From the IMG/VR virus record IMGVR_UViG_3300047560_002175, positions 64,001-128,000 of that record: a stretch of DNA of 64,000 nucleotides; one strand, given 5' to 3'. The notes under the pieces were generated by a model. The model was not told where the DNA came from. It searched no databases and saw nothing but the letters and a program-made list of their open reading frames with translations. The translations under genes and the position numbers were made by a program. Shown piece after piece: positions 54,588 to 63,850 of the stretch. Within the stretch, counting starts at the first letter, position 1. Every line of letters starts with the position of its first letter. This DNA comes from a virus.

Positions 54588-57500
54588 TTATGCAGGAATT
54601 GCAAATCTAAAGTTGTTTACAAATACTGCAGAAGGAGTAGTACTGTTTGATGCAGTAGTATCTTCTAAACTACGATATTGTGCAGTTACAGGAACGTTTG
54701 GTGATGCTACGTTAACGATTGTAAATCTATAAGTTTCAACACCTGTTTTAGTTGATGTAACACTGTTACCAGGTGATGTAACAACCCAGTGATCAGTTGC
54801 AGGAGCAGTTGAATCATAGAAATCATTTACTGTATCAACAGTTACACTTACTGTATCCATCAATGAACCTAATGCACTTGGAATTACTTTTAAACCAAAA
54901 ATTCTTCCACGGATATCTGGATCATATGCAGGCCCCATAACAACTACTGGGCTAAACATAAAGCGTTTGCTGTTATAAACGTTAGAGTTAACAGGTACTA
55001 AATTTCCTAAGTGCGGCATTGGGAACGCGTTTGTAACTGTAGCAGTCATTAAACCTGCAGAAAGTGTACCAGGAGAATTACCATACATACCAGTTGCACT
55101 TTGTTCAATTAAATGTCCCCAACGTCCAGTAGTAATTGTACATGCTGAATAAACATGAGCATTTTTACCAATTAAGTCACCACTACTTACATGCACACGT
55201 GGGCAAGCATAGATACCACCATGTACTGACAAGTTAACACTGTTTAATGTGTAGTCACTCGGAGCAGTTGGAATTTGTGATGATCCAGTTGGGAATCTAT
55301 CAGAATGGAAGTATGCAAAGCAAGGCCATGGACTGATGTTTGGTTGTCCAGTAGGCGAAATACTTGTGAAATAGTTTACACCATTTGAAGTAGTTGTTCC
55401 TAAACCTGTACCAACGTCTTCTGGTTGTGCTCTTTCAAATTCAATACAACCTAACCATGATTTTTGTACATTTAAGAATGATTTACCTTGGATAATAAAG
55501 TATCTTGGTTTAGCAAACAAATACAAGAAACCACCTGCAGTCAGCGATGTAGTTGTACGATCGATAACAGCACTTACTGAAGCTGTGTTATCACTTAAAT
55601 CAGCTTTGTTTAAACCAACACCACCTGATTGTCCAAGTCCAGCAACCCAACGTTCGTATACAACTAAGTTATATGCACCGTCAGATGTAGCAAATGTACC
55701 TGTTGATTGCATTGGCCACCAACGGAATCCAAAGTATTTACGATCTAAGCTTTGGTTAAACAATGCAACCGATGCTTCAGCTGATTTGTTTGGAGCTGAG
55801 TAAATAAATTCAATAAACTCGTTTTGTCCTGAAGAAGGTGTTGGGCACCAAACTGCTGGAGATTGTGCTGCTGCAATTTGTGATACTGGAATTGAGTTAC
55901 GTAATGGTGTACCAAGTACTAAGTTGTATGGACCAGCACCTGTTTGTGATACGATATATGTATACAATGGAACAGTTCTAAAAATTGGTGTAATACCAAC
56001 TGTTGCTGCAAATGAATAACTTGCAGTGAATGCAGAATCAGATGTAATAGATGCAACGGTTGTGTAAACACCTGCGATACATACTTCAGCACCGACATGT
56101 AATTCAGTTCCAAATTTAGTACCATAACCTGTAACAGTTGTACCTGCACCAGTAACAGCAACTGAACCAGTTAACATAACAGGAGGTCCGCCAGCATTTT
56201 GAATTTTGATAAAGTTGTTAACTGTGTTAATACCTGAAACTGTGTTTACAGTAATTGATGTAGCACCAATTGTTGCTGCAGTAGTAACATAAGATACAGT
56301 TGAGAATTTACCAATTGCAGTTGCACCTTCACGTGTACCTTCTAATACATAACCGTGAATTTTTTTCTTTTTGTATACAGTTGACAATGCAGGAATTGTA
56401 GGCATATCTTGTCCTACGCGGAACATTGTATCACTGATGATTTGAACAACAGTTGCTTCAGTTCCATTAACAATAATATCGTCACCTACACGCAATTCTT
56501 GTGATAACACAGTATTACCTGATTGAACATACGCAATCAATGTGTCATCTTTTCTAAATGGAGATGCCGAAATTGCTTCACGAATAGTACCATCAGTACC
56601 GCCTGATGAATATGTCGGTGCAGATAAAGTTGCAGCGTTGTATGCAGTTGGAGTGAATGTACGTAATTCATCACCAATCCATACTTGACTTGCAGCTAAT
56701 GGTAAATCCCAGTAGAAGTTAGCACCAACTACGTTACCTGGTATAACTGCTGAAGCACCGGCTGCAACAGCGATAGTTCCACGTGGGTATGATTTTACTT
56801 TTAAGTTACTGTCAAAGAAATCAAAACCAGCGTTAACTGTTAGTTGTGTGTTGCTAAGAATTGCAGTAATTTGTCTAACACGACCACCGATTACAATTGT
56901 TCTACCAGCAACACCGTTGATTGCTTTGTAAATTGCTGATGCAGTTGAAATTGCAGATGCAGGCGGTACTGTTACAGTTGCAGTTGTATCATTAGTTACA
57001 GTTGCAATTGTGAAGTAGTTACTTGCACCAATTCTAATTGAATCACCAGGTTGTAATGCTGTAGTTGAAAGACCAGTACCTGTTGCAAATTGTGAATTAA
57101 CACCAGTAATAACACCGTCTGTACCAACTGTAACGGTTACTGCAGCAGTACCTGTAAGTTGTACGTCGGTTACTTGGTTTGTAAGTTCACTTAAAAAGTA
57201 TGTTCCAGTACCGTTAACGATTGTGCTGTTTAAATCCGCTGTAACTGCAACAGATCCGCTAATGATATTTGAAAAATTGTAGTACCCTGTACCAGTTGTT
57301 GTGTTGTTAGCTGTCCCCAATAAAGTATAGTTAATAACTTTAATTGAAGATGCAGTTGTAACTGCAGGGCTAAATGCTTGAGTTACAGTAAAACTTGTAT
57401 CAGAAGCAACTGATTGTACAATACGCAATTGCCCGGCAAGCATGATAGTATCGCCTGCTCTTACTTGTGTGTTAAAAATTGTGTTGTTTGTACCAGTAAC

Positions 57501-57653
57501 AGTTGTGCTTGCTGCTGTTGCTGTCCCCTGTAACGTATCGTTTCGTAACCATTTGTCAACAGTTGCGAAAGTAGGCCATTGTTCAGAACCTGTACCACTT
57601 GCTGGGTATGTGATTGCTGCACTATTTCTGCCAAGTTCGTTAAGTACTGCCAT
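54588..57653 (-). CDS. virion structural protein with beta-barrel repeats, 1021 aa
   Basis: The N-terminal half has repeated units of the form RAGDTIMLAGQLRIVQSVASDTSFTV and PGDSIRIGASNYFTIATVTNDTTATV, i.e. a short barrel with G-D-x-I-x-x-G..V..I.SDT..TV. The C-terminal half (QSLDRKYFGFRWWPMQSTG, YFHSDRFPTGSSQIP) is globular. Probably a fibre or baseplate-attached protein. Late promoter box and AAGGAG site upstream. Confidence 0.78.
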   Translation of the reverse strand: MAVLNELGRNSAAITYPASGTGSEQWPTFATVDKWLRNDTLQGTATAASTTVTGTNNTIFNTQVRAGDTIMLAGQLRIVQSVASDTSFTVTQAFSPAVTTASSIKVINYTLLGTANNTTTGTGYYNFSNIISGSVAVTADLNSTIVNGTGTYFLSELTNQVTDVQLTGTAAVTVTVGTDGVITGVNSQFATGTGLSTTALQPGDSIRIGASNYFTIATVTNDTTATVTVPPASAISTASAIYKAINGVAGRTIVIGGRVRQITAILSNTQLTVNAGFDFFDSNLKVKSYPRGTIAVAAGASAVIPGNVVGANFYWDLPLAASQVWIGDELRTFTPTAYNAATLSAPTYSSGGTDGTIREAISASPFRKDDTLIAYVQSGNTVLSQELRVGDDIIVNGTEATVVQIISDTMFRVGQDMPTIPALSTVYKKKKIHGYVLEGTREGATAIGKFSTVSYVTTAATIGATSITVNTVSGINTVNNFIKIQNAGGPPVMLTGSVAVTGAGTTVTGYGTKFGTELHVGAEVCIAGVYTTVASITSDSAFTASYSFAATVGITPIFRTVPLYTYIVSQTGAGPYNLVLGTPLRNSIPVSQIAAAQSPAVWCPTPSSGQNEFIEFIYSAPNKSAEASVALFNQSLDRKYFGFRWWPMQSTGTFATSDGAYNLVVYERWVAGLGQSGGVGLNKADLSDNTASVSAVIDRTTTSLTAGGFLYLFAKPRYFIIQGKSFLNVQKSWLGCIEFERAQPEDVGTGLGTTTSNGVNYFTSISPTGQPNISPWPCFAYFHSDRFPTGSSQIPTAPSDYTLNSVNLSVHGGIYACPRVHVSSGDLIGKNAHVYSACTITTGRWGHLIEQSATGMYGNSPGTLSAGLMTATVTNAFPMPHLGNLVPVNSNVYNSKRFMFSPVVVMGPAYDPDIRGRIFGLKVIPSALGSLMDTVSVTVDTVNDFYDSTAPATDHWVVTSPGNSVTSTKTGVETYRFTIVNVASPNVPVTAQYRSLEDTTASNSTTPSAVFVNNFRFAIPA

Positions 57654-57699
57654 TTTTTATTCTCCTTATTAATGAAGTAAGCTCGTCACTTCGATAAAT

Positions 57700-57707
57700 G
57701 TATTTAG
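57700..57707 (-). promoter_or_regulatory. late promoter box CTAAATAC
   Basis: CTAAATAC 46 nt before the 1021-residue gene start, at the end of the collagen-like fibre gene. Confidence 0.6.
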
Positions 57708-57713
57708 TTTATT

Positions 57714-58928
57714 TCACTGATTATAAAGTAAAGTTAGACTAAAATTAGTACCTGCTCCTGCCACTACGCTAACCGTAAGTCGATCATTTGTATTGATACC
57801 AATTTGTAAACCAGTGTACATTGCTGTAATATTTGGTGCGTCAATTTGAAAAAATTGAACTAAGTCACCGCTTTTATATAATCCAACCATTATTTGTGAG
57901 GTTGTCATATTACCAACTGTTAGCTGTACAGATGTTATTAGTGAAGTAGCAACTGGAACAAAAATTGCACTTCCTAAAAGTGGTGCATGGAATTCTCCTA
58001 ATATATTAAATGTTTTAATTATAACAGGTGGGACATTATTTAAATCTTCGTAACTACCAGTTTTTGCTACAGTTGATAATCCTAAATTTGTAAATGCATT
58101 TAATTTTTCAGTATCTGACAGATTTTGATTATTAACATCATATCTTATTGATGCAGTTACAAATTCAGTATATTCTAATCCATCTGCAGTAGAATTAACT
58201 CTTAAAACATTACCAGCTGCCCCGATTGGTAATGTAGTCATCTCATTATTAAGAGAACCAATTAGTATATCATTGGGATTAATAGATGAAAGACCAGTAC
58301 CACCGTATTGTGGAGTTATAACAGTACCATTCCACTCACCGGTAGTAATTGTTCCTAATGTAGTGATACTTGTTTGACCAACGTATGTGCTATCGATATC
58401 AATATTGGTAGTTGATACTACAATTCGTCCATCAGTTCCTGCTTGTATTATCCCAGGAGGTCCTTGTTCACCTGTTGCACCGGTTGCACCAGTTGGTCCT
58501 TGTACACCAGGTACACCTTGTGGACCAGTATCACCTGTATCACCTTTAGGTCCTTGTAATCCGGTTTCTCCTTGTGGTCCAGTTAAACCAATAGGACCTT
58601 GATCACCAGTATCTCCCTTAGGTCCCTGTAAACCAGTTTCTCCTTGTGGTCCAGCAGGTCCAGTTTCACCTGTATCACCCTTAGGTCCTTGTAATCCAGT
58701 TTCACCTTGTGGTCCAGCAGGTCCAGTTTCACCTTGTGGACCAGTTGCACCCGGAATACCTTGTCCACCTGTTGAATATGGTAAATCATTCCATCGATGA
58801 ATTCCATCACCAATCTTAAATTTACCACCTTGATCTAATTCAATTGCTAATTCACCTTCAGCAAGAAGTGGATTATAATAAGTCCAGTCTGCCGCGAGTC
58901 CTCGCCGTAGTTGTAGCTGATTAGCCAT
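57714..58928 (-). CDS. collagen-like fibre protein with Mtd-type N-terminus, 404 aa
   Basis: N-terminal [35 protein letters not shown] is the same attachment module as in the 37375 gene. About 100 residues of Gly-X-Y collagen repeats follow ([14 protein letters not shown]), then a beta domain and a C-terminal jelly-roll-like region. Likely a trimeric short fibre. The start overlaps the upstream collagen-like gene by 8 nt. Confidence 0.85.
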   Translation of the reverse strand: MANQLQLRRGLAADWTYYNPLLAEGELAIELDQGGKFKIGDGIHRWNDLPYSTGGQGIPGATGPQGETGPAGPQGETGLQGPKGDTGETGPAGPQGETGLQGPKGDTGDQGPIGLTGPQGETGLQGPKGDTGDTGPQGVPGVQGPTGATGATGEQGPPGIIQAGTDGRIVVSTTNIDIDSTYVGQTSITTLGTITTGEWNGTVITPQYGGTGLSSINPNDILIGSLNNEMTTLPIGAAGNVLRVNSTADGLEYTEFVTASIRYDVNNQNLSDTEKLNAFTNLGLSTVAKTGSYEDLNNVPPVIIKTFNILGEFHAPLLGSAIFVPVATSLITSVQLTVGNMTTSQIMVGLYKSGDLVQFFQIDAPNITAMYTGLQIGINTNDRLTVSVVAGAGTNFSLTLLYNQ

Positions 58929-60975
58929 TTATTCCTCCAAAATCAAAGGTTACTAATCCGCCGTATACTGAATTAGGTCCACCTCCGTCTATCATAAATT
59001 GTGATAAATCACCTTTAGGTCCTTGTGGTCCAATCGGACCAATATCACCTGTGTCGCCTTTAGGTCCTTGCGGTCCTACAGCTCCGTCTATTCCTTGTCT
59101 TCCGTCAACACCGGCAGGTCCTTGTTCTCCCTGAGGTCCTTGTGGACCAATTGGTCCAGTTTCACCTTGAATTCCTTGAATTCCTTGTGGACCAGTTTCG
59201 CCTTGAATTCCTTGAATTCCTTGTGGACCTTGATCTCCGGTATCGCCTTTAGGTCCCTGTATGCCTTGAATCCCTTGTGGACCAGTTAAACCAATTTCTC
59301 CTTTAAGACCTTGTTCGCCTTGTGGTCCTTGTGGCCCAATCGGTCCAGTTAAACCAGTTAAACCACGTGGTCCTTGTTCTCCCTGAAGGCCTTGAGGTCC
59401 TTGGTCGCCTTGTGGACCAATTAATCCTGCAGGTCCTTGTGGTCCTTGTGGCCCAGTTAAACCATCTGCTCCCTGTGGTCCTTGTGGTCCAACAGCACCA
59501 GTTAAACCAGTAGCGCCAGTTAGTCCGCGTTCTCCCTGAAGTCCCTGCGGACCTTGCGGTCCTTGTGGACCAGTTAAACCAGTAGCACCTGTTGCACCAG
59601 TTAACCCCTGTGGTCCTTGAGCACCTTGTTCGCCTTGAGGACCAGTAGCACCAGTTAAACCACGTAGACCTTGCGGTCCTGTTGGTCCAATTTCTCCTTG
59701 TGGTCCTTGTATACCTTGAGCACCAGTTAATCCAGTTAAACCACGTTCCCCTTGTATACCTTGATCGCCTTGTGGTCCTTGTGGTCCAACAGCACCAGTA
59801 GCACCGGTAGCACCAGTTAGGCCACGCTCTCCTTGTATACCTTGCGGTCCTTGTGGTCCAACAGGACCAGTTGCGCCAGTTGCTCCTGTAGCGCCAGTTG
59901 CACCTGGTAATCCGTCTGCACCTGCAGGGCCTTGTGGTCCAACTGCGCCAGTAGCACCAGTTAAACCAGTTAGTCCGCGTTCGCCTTGTAATCCCTGCGG
60001 TCCTTGTTCGCCTTGTGGTCCGGCAGCACCAGTTAAACCAGTTAGTCCGCGTTCTCCCTGCGGTCCTTGTGGTCCAATTGGTCCTTGTTCACCAGTAGCA
60101 CCAGTTAAGCCGCGCGGTCCAGTCGGTCCTGCCGGTCCGGTATCGCCTTGTATACCTTGTGGACCAGTTGCGCCAGTAGCACCAGTTAAACCAGTAGCGC
60201 CAGTTAACCCCTGTGGTCCTTGTAATCCCTGTGGTCCTTGTGGGCCAACAGCACCAGTTGCACCAGTAGCGCCAGTAGCGCCTGGTAATCCGTCTGCACC
60301 TGCAGGTCCTTGTGGTCCAGTTGGTCCAGTTAAGCCAGTTAACCCACGTGGTCCTTGATCACCGGTATCACCTTTAGGTCCAGTTGGTCCAGTTAAACCA
60401 GTAGCACCAGTAGCACCAGTTAGTCCTCGTTCCCCTTGTATACCTTGAGGTCCGTCAGGTCCAGTTGGTCCGGTTAAACCAGTTAAACCACGTGGTCCTT
60501 GATCGCCTTGAGGTCCTTGTGGACCAGTTAAGCCTTGAGGTCCTTGTGGTCCAGCTGGGCCAGCTGGCCCTTGTGGTCCTGTAGTATATTCGACGCTAAT
60601 AGTTCCGTCTGCGCTAACAGTAATACCAGAACCAATTTTAACACCGCCGAGGATAGATGAAGTAGCAATAGGTGTAGCAGATGCAGATCGCCATGTATTT
60701 GCATATCGGATATTTAGATTGCCAGTTGTGGTATTCCACCACAAAGTACCTGGATCTAAAGAAGATGGAGGAGTGCTTGAAACGTAGATTGTTGCGTTGC
60801 CGGAACCCCCTCCACCTCCAGATCCTCCAAAGGTGAGTGGAATACCGCCAAGCGTTATACCGTCAGATAATCGTAAATCGCCGACATCTTCGTTATAAAA
60901 TATAATACCTTTTTCGCCGACAAAGTCGTCGGCATCAATTTTAACACGTCCTGATCTAATCTTTTGAGTGGTCAT
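58921..60975 (-). CDS. collagen-like fibre protein, 684 aa
   Basis: An N-terminal domain ([38 protein letters not shown]) is followed by a Gly/Ser linker and more than 450 residues of Gly-X-Y repeats (GPQGPQG, GLTGATG). The protein ends soon after the collagen-like region with only a short C-terminal segment. Possible trimeric shaft. The DNA is correspondingly repetitive and may vary in length between relatives. Confidence 0.85.
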   Translation of the reverse strand: MTTQKIRSGRVKIDADDFVGEKGIIFYNEDVGDLRLSDGITLGGIPLTFGGSGGGGGSGNATIYVSSTPPSSLDPGTLWWNTTTGNLNIRYANTWRSASATPIATSSILGGVKIGSGITVSADGTISVEYTTGPQGPAGPAGPQGPQGLTGPQGPQGDQGPRGLTGLTGPTGPDGPQGIQGERGLTGATGATGLTGPTGPKGDTGDQGPRGLTGLTGPTGPQGPAGADGLPGATGATGATGAVGPQGPQGLQGPQGLTGATGLTGATGATGPQGIQGDTGPAGPTGPRGLTGATGEQGPIGPQGPQGERGLTGLTGAAGPQGEQGPQGLQGERGLTGLTGATGAVGPQGPAGADGLPGATGATGATGATGPVGPQGPQGIQGERGLTGATGATGAVGPQGPQGDQGIQGERGLTGLTGAQGIQGPQGEIGPTGPQGLRGLTGATGPQGEQGAQGPQGLTGATGATGLTGPQGPQGPQGLQGERGLTGATGLTGAVGPQGPQGADGLTGPQGPQGPAGLIGPQGDQGPQGLQGEQGPRGLTGLTGPIGPQGPQGEQGLKGEIGLTGPQGIQGIQGPKGDTGDQGPQGIQGIQGETGPQGIQGIQGETGPIGPQGPQGEQGPAGVDGRQGIDGAVGPQGPKGDTGDIGPIGPQGPKGDLSQFMIDGGGPNSVYGGLVTFDFGGING

Positions 60976-60979
60976 ACAT

Positions 60980-60987
60980 GTATTTAT
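60980..60987 (-). promoter_or_regulatory. late promoter box ATAAATAC
   Basis: ATAAATAC 4 nt before the ATG of the 684-residue collagen-like gene. As with some internal protein genes it leaves little or no leader. Confidence 0.5.
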
Positions 60988-61025
60988 TGTAGATTATCAA
61001 AAGATTAAGCAGGGTGTATAAGTAA

Positions 61026-61259
61026 CTAGCGACGTCGTTTAGCTAGAATCGCTTCTTTTTCTAATTTTTTACGGTAACGTGCTTTTGCAGCGCCTGCTTC
61101 ACGTTTACGCTTTGTAGTGGGTTTTTCGTAGAATTCTTTCTTACGTAGAGTTTCTAATTTATTTGAATCTTCAACTTTGCGTTTAAATCTACGCAATGCT
61201 TGTGTAATATTTTCATTTTCTCTTACTGAAACTTTAACTTTATTCTGCAGTGTTATCAT
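61026..61259 (-). CDS. rpsU: ribosomal protein bS21
   Basis: Start [16 protein letters not shown] is chosen because GAGGAAG lies just upstream. The 77-residue protein matches bS21 closely: [49 protein letters not shown]. The REFYEKPT-KRKR core is diagnostic. bS21 helps initiation at the 30S platform near the anti-SD. Phage bS21 can replace the host copy and bias initiation to phage mRNAs. Confidence 0.94.
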   Translation of the reverse strand: MITLQNKVKVSVRENENITQALRRFKRKVEDSNKLETLRKKEFYEKPTTKRKREAGAAKARYRKKLEKEAILAKRRR

Positions 61260-61647
61260 TATCTTCCTCATTGTTAATTTGATCAACTATCCAATCTAAA
61301 TCAAAAATTCTATTTTTAGAAATTAAATTGTATGGTGTTAGTTCGTCGTTAGTTATATAATATGATTCTGGGTGTGTTAGCATAAAACTAATAAACAGTT
61401 TAGTAGTTGGATCACAATTATCAACATCAATAATTATTACAGCTACTTGATGCATTACACTCAATAACCATTCAATATCTGGTTCGTCAGTATCGTAAAT
61501 GAAGACATTCATGTCTTCATCAGATTGACTAATAATAGTTTGAAAATTTTCTAAAACATTATTTGATGGACGTACTAATAAATAACCAACATCTAAATTA
61601 AAAAATTTATCTGGAGGAGTTATAACTGTAACTTTTCCTAAATTCAT
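61240..61647 (-). CDS. hypothetical protein, 135 aa, conserved in T4-like marine phages
   Basis: A soluble protein with [37 protein letters not shown], a stretch I recall in T4-like marine phages. The function is unknown there as well. It overlaps rpsU by 20 nt, so the two are coupled. Confidence 0.75.
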   Translation of the reverse strand: MNLGKVTVITPPDKFFNLDVGYLLVRPSNNVLENFQTIISQSDEDMNVFIYDTDEPDIEWLLSVMHQVAVIIIDVDNCDPTTKLFISFMLTHPESYYITNDELTPYNLISKNRIFDLDWIVDQINNEEDNDNTAE

Positions 61648-61655
61648 GTGACCTT

Positions 61656-62183
61656 CTATGTAGTGATTAGTTTTGTTTTGTATTTAGTGTAAAAACCTTT
61701 CACTGTTAAAGAAACCTTTTGAACACCGGTAATTCCAATTCTTTTAGCAGCTTCTTTTGAAAGATCAATGATTCTGCCTTTTAAAAATGGTCCGCGGTCA
61801 TTGATTCTAACTAGTACTGATTTATGATTTACATCATTAGTTACTTCAACAACTGTGCCAAATGGTAATGTCTTATGTGCTGCAGTTAGTTCTTTTGGAC
61901 TAAAATATTCTCCGTTTGCAGTTTTTGGTCTGCGACGATATCTTGGTCCTGATTCATAACCATACCAGCTTGCATAACCATTCATGCTATCTCCAGATGC
62001 TAACGGATTTCTGTGTTTATGTTTTCTGTGTTTTTTGAATAATGCAATTTTATGTTTCATTTTTGCATTGTGTTTAACTTGTTCGACATGTTTTTCGTTG
62101 ACATGTTTTTGTGACGCATCTACTGGAAATGCGGTTGAAATTAATGAGAGGGCAAGAAGCCCTATTGGTAGTGAATTTTTCAT
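61656..62183 (-). CDS. rlpA: RlpA-like double-psi beta-barrel protein
   Basis: Start [19 protein letters not shown] has an AAAGGAG site and gives a signal peptide. The longer frame runs into the structured leader. After a basic His-rich linker (KHRKHKHRN) comes the RlpA DPBB domain: [62 protein letters not shown]. Residues typical of RlpA lytic transglycosylases (DRGPF, the catalytic-type His and Asp) are present. Probably attacks or remodels peptidoglycan. Confidence 0.88.
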   Translation of the reverse strand: MKNSLPIGLLALSLISTAFPVDASQKHVNEKHVEQVKHNAKMKHKIALFKKHRKHKHRNPLASGDSMNGYASWYGYESGPRYRRRPKTANGEYFSPKELTAAHKTLPFGTVVEVTNDVNHKSVLVRINDRGPFLKGRIIDLSKEAAKRIGITGVQKVSLTVKGFYTKYKTKLITT

Positions 62184-62495
62184 ATTTTCTCCTTTCACTT
62201 GGTGTGCTCTGTCACAGCCGCACATTACATTAAGGGAGTAAACTGCACGAGGTTCTTCGAACCCATTTGTTCGTGACGTCTTCTCCATCAGCCACAACAT
62301 TAAAACTGCAAATGTTGTACCTTTGGCAAGCCTGGCTTCCCGAATTTCGCGGGTTTCTACTTTGGCCAAGACTCGCAGGATTGATTACATCTCTCAATCC
62401 AACTATCTTAGTTTCTCTCGAAACATATAATATATAGTATAAATTGATAAAATACAATTTAAAATATGGTTTTTTATCTAATTAACTTATACTTT
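62184..62495 (-). promoter_or_regulatory. long structured leader of rlpA (candidate riboswitch)
   Basis: About 310 nt separate promoter and start codon. Visible stems include GGATTGA/TCAATCC, CCCG-CGAAATT-CGGG, CTTGGC/GCCAGG, ACAACATT/AATGTTGT, CACGA/TCGTG around GGTTC-GAA-GAACC, and GTGC/GCAC. The association of a long structured leader with an RlpA-type gene and the CGGGAAGCCAGG segment recall the ydaO-yuaA (c-di-AMP) riboswitch, but I cannot confirm it. ORFs in this stretch are not convincing. Confidence 0.45.
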
Positions 62496-62500
62496 TACAT

Positions 62501-62529
62501 ATTATACATAAAAATTGCTAAGTTGTCAA
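62501..62529 (-). promoter_or_regulatory. sigma70-type promoter of rlpA and rpsU
   Basis: TTGACA, 17-nt spacer, TATAAT. It precedes the structured leader and should drive rlpA, the 135-codon gene and rpsU. Confidence 0.8.
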
Positions 62530-62539
62530 GTGAAAACTA

Positions 62540-62547
62540 CTAAATAT
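62540..62547 (+). promoter_or_regulatory. late promoter box CTAAATAT
   Basis: CTAAATAT 20 nt before the ATG at 62567, with TAGGAG in between. It faces away from the rlpA promoter. Confidence 0.6.
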
Positions 62548-62566
62548 AAGATAATAGGAGTTTTTA

Positions 62567-63469
62567 ATGAAAATACATGAATTAATGGAAGCACGTTTGC
62601 AAGATTCACTCCCTCATCTTCTTACAAGCGTAGCATCTTTAGAAAAACTATATACAATTACCATGCCAGGCATTCTTGCTGATTTTACAAGAAAAATGCG
62701 TGATACTGGTGCTGCTACTGATAGTTTTGGTCGTGGTATGGAAAATAGAGATATTAGAACTGTTACGATGCAACTTGGTGCTGCAAAATCAAAATGGTTT
62801 ACTGAAAATTATTTTTCATATTCTAAGAGTAGAAGAGAGTTATCAGGGACTGGGCTAAAAACTGCATTAGTGGAATTATCAAAATTACCTGAATTACAAA
62901 GCATTCCTGCTATAAAAACATTAGCACATTTAGATGTTAACATAAATCCAAATAATAAATCTAAAGAAGCTGACATTATGTCATATGGTGAGTTAATGGG
63001 TGAGATTGAATTAGAGTTACCAGAAATTTTAGAAAAAATTGGTAAAATTATTGGAAATCCGGATTTAACTGCTAGAGGAACAAGGTTAGATACTACTATC
63101 GGATCTTGGTATAAAAAGAAAGATGCTACTGTTCCAAAAGTTCATCAGGATGCAGACAAAATAGTAAAACGTGGTGATGCATATCATACTCATCGTAAAG
63201 ATAGTAATTTAGGTAAAGGTGACATCATGTCGCCAGCTGAAAAACCTGGCAAATCTGGCAATCATAGTCAAAATATGAGTGCTGCTCAACAAGCAATTAA
63301 TCAAGGTTTTGAATTACTTAAAAAGCATGGTATTAGAGATCATGAATTACATGCAATTAGACAAAAAGTTCAAAAAAGTGATAATCAACTAATGGCCTTA
63401 CTGCAAGTATTTCAAGAGTTTGGAATCAACCCAAATGCGTTAATGGAAGCTTGGTTAAGAACTTATTAA
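62567..63469 (+). CDS. large internal-type protein, 300 aa
   Basis: N-terminal MKIHELMEARLQDS matches the capsid-targeting-like peptide of this phage (possible cut at LME/A). The remaining 290 residues are soluble, mostly helical, with a His/Lys/Asp-rich part near residues 195-240 (DAYHTHRKDSNLGKGD). No enzymatic motif recognised. Likely packaged in the head and ejected, role unknown. Confidence 0.75.
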   Translation: MKIHELMEARLQDSLPHLLTSVASLEKLYTITMPGILADFTRKMRDTGAATDSFGRGMENRDIRTVTMQLGAAKSKWFTENYFSYSKSRRELSGTGLKTALVELSKLPELQSIPAIKTLAHLDVNINPNNKSKEADIMSYGELMGEIELELPEILEKIGKIIGNPDLTARGTRLDTTIGSWYKKKDATVPKVHQDADKIVKRGDAYHTHRKDSNLGKGDIMSPAEKPGKSGNHSQNMSAAQQAINQGFELLKKHGIRDHELHAIRQKVQKSDNQLMALLQVFQEFGINPNALMEAWLRTY

Positions 63470-63471
63470 GA

Positions 63472-63497
63472 AAAAAGGGCTAATTAGCCCTTTTTTT
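63472..63497. terminator. bidirectional rho-independent terminator
   Basis: AAAAAAGGGCTA/TAGCCCTTTTTT between the convergent internal-protein gene and pqqA. It overlaps the pqqA stop codon. Confidence 0.88.
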
Positions 63498-63570
63498 AAC
63501 GATTACAAATATACATAGTGACTTCAAAGCCAAACCGTATATCATTATAACTTGGTGTTTCCCATTTCAT
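63496..63570 (-). CDS. pqqA: PQQ precursor peptide PqqA, 24 aa
   Basis: A 24-codon frame with GGAG 8 nt upstream. The peptide begins MKWETPSYNDIRF and ends GFEVTMYICNR, matching PqqA of methylotrophs and other bacteria in length and in the invariant E-V-T-M-Y unit. The Glu and Tyr of that unit are cross-linked by PqqE and become pyrroloquinoline quinone. PQQ is the cofactor of methanol and other alcohol dehydrogenases. No pqqB-E genes are here, so the phage would feed the host pathway. Cotranscribed with the PAAR gene and followed by a terminator. Confidence 0.9.
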   Translation of the reverse strand: MKWETPSYNDIRFGFEVTMYICNR

Positions 63571-63583
63571 AACTTAATCTCCT

Positions 63584-63850
63584 TTATCCGCCTGCAAATA
63601 CGTTACCTGAACCGGTTGCAGGATGTGCGCATGATGCTTTATCACCCTCGCGACATACTCCAATATTGTTAGCAAACACTGTTCCGCTATGGTCAACCAT
63701 TACAGGTGACGCATGTGGTGCATCACCGTGACCTTGAATGTGAGCACCTTGTACTGTAATAGGTTTGTTATTAACAAATACAGTAGGTGCTAACGCTTCA
63801 ATGATTGTGCCACCTGCGGTATCTTGATTTACTCTCGAAACCCCAGGCAT
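63584..63850 (-). CDS. PAAR-repeat spike-tip protein
   Basis: An 88-residue PAAR protein: MPGVSRVNQDTAGG, NKPITVQGAHIQGHG, ASPVMVDHSGTVFANNIGVCREGDKASCAHPATGSGNVFAGG. The regularly spaced His and Cys residues bind the metal that sharpens the cone. It caps the central tail spike (gp5.4 in T4). The start overlaps the upstream stop by one nt. Confidence 0.92.
   Translation of the reverse strand: MPGVSRVNQDTAGGTIIEALAPTVFVNNKPITVQGAHIQGHGDAPHASPVMVDHSGTVFANNIGVCREGDKASCAHPATGSGNVFAGG

Noticed and set aside
58387-60540. Plus-strand ORFs across the collagen-like genes
   Set aside because: They are low-complexity complements of the Gly-X-Y repeats with no start signals.
62230-62457. 75-codon ORF in the rlpA leader
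   Set aside because: The composition is unlike the phage proteins, there is no start signal, and it covers strongly paired RNA stems. A structured leader explains the region better.
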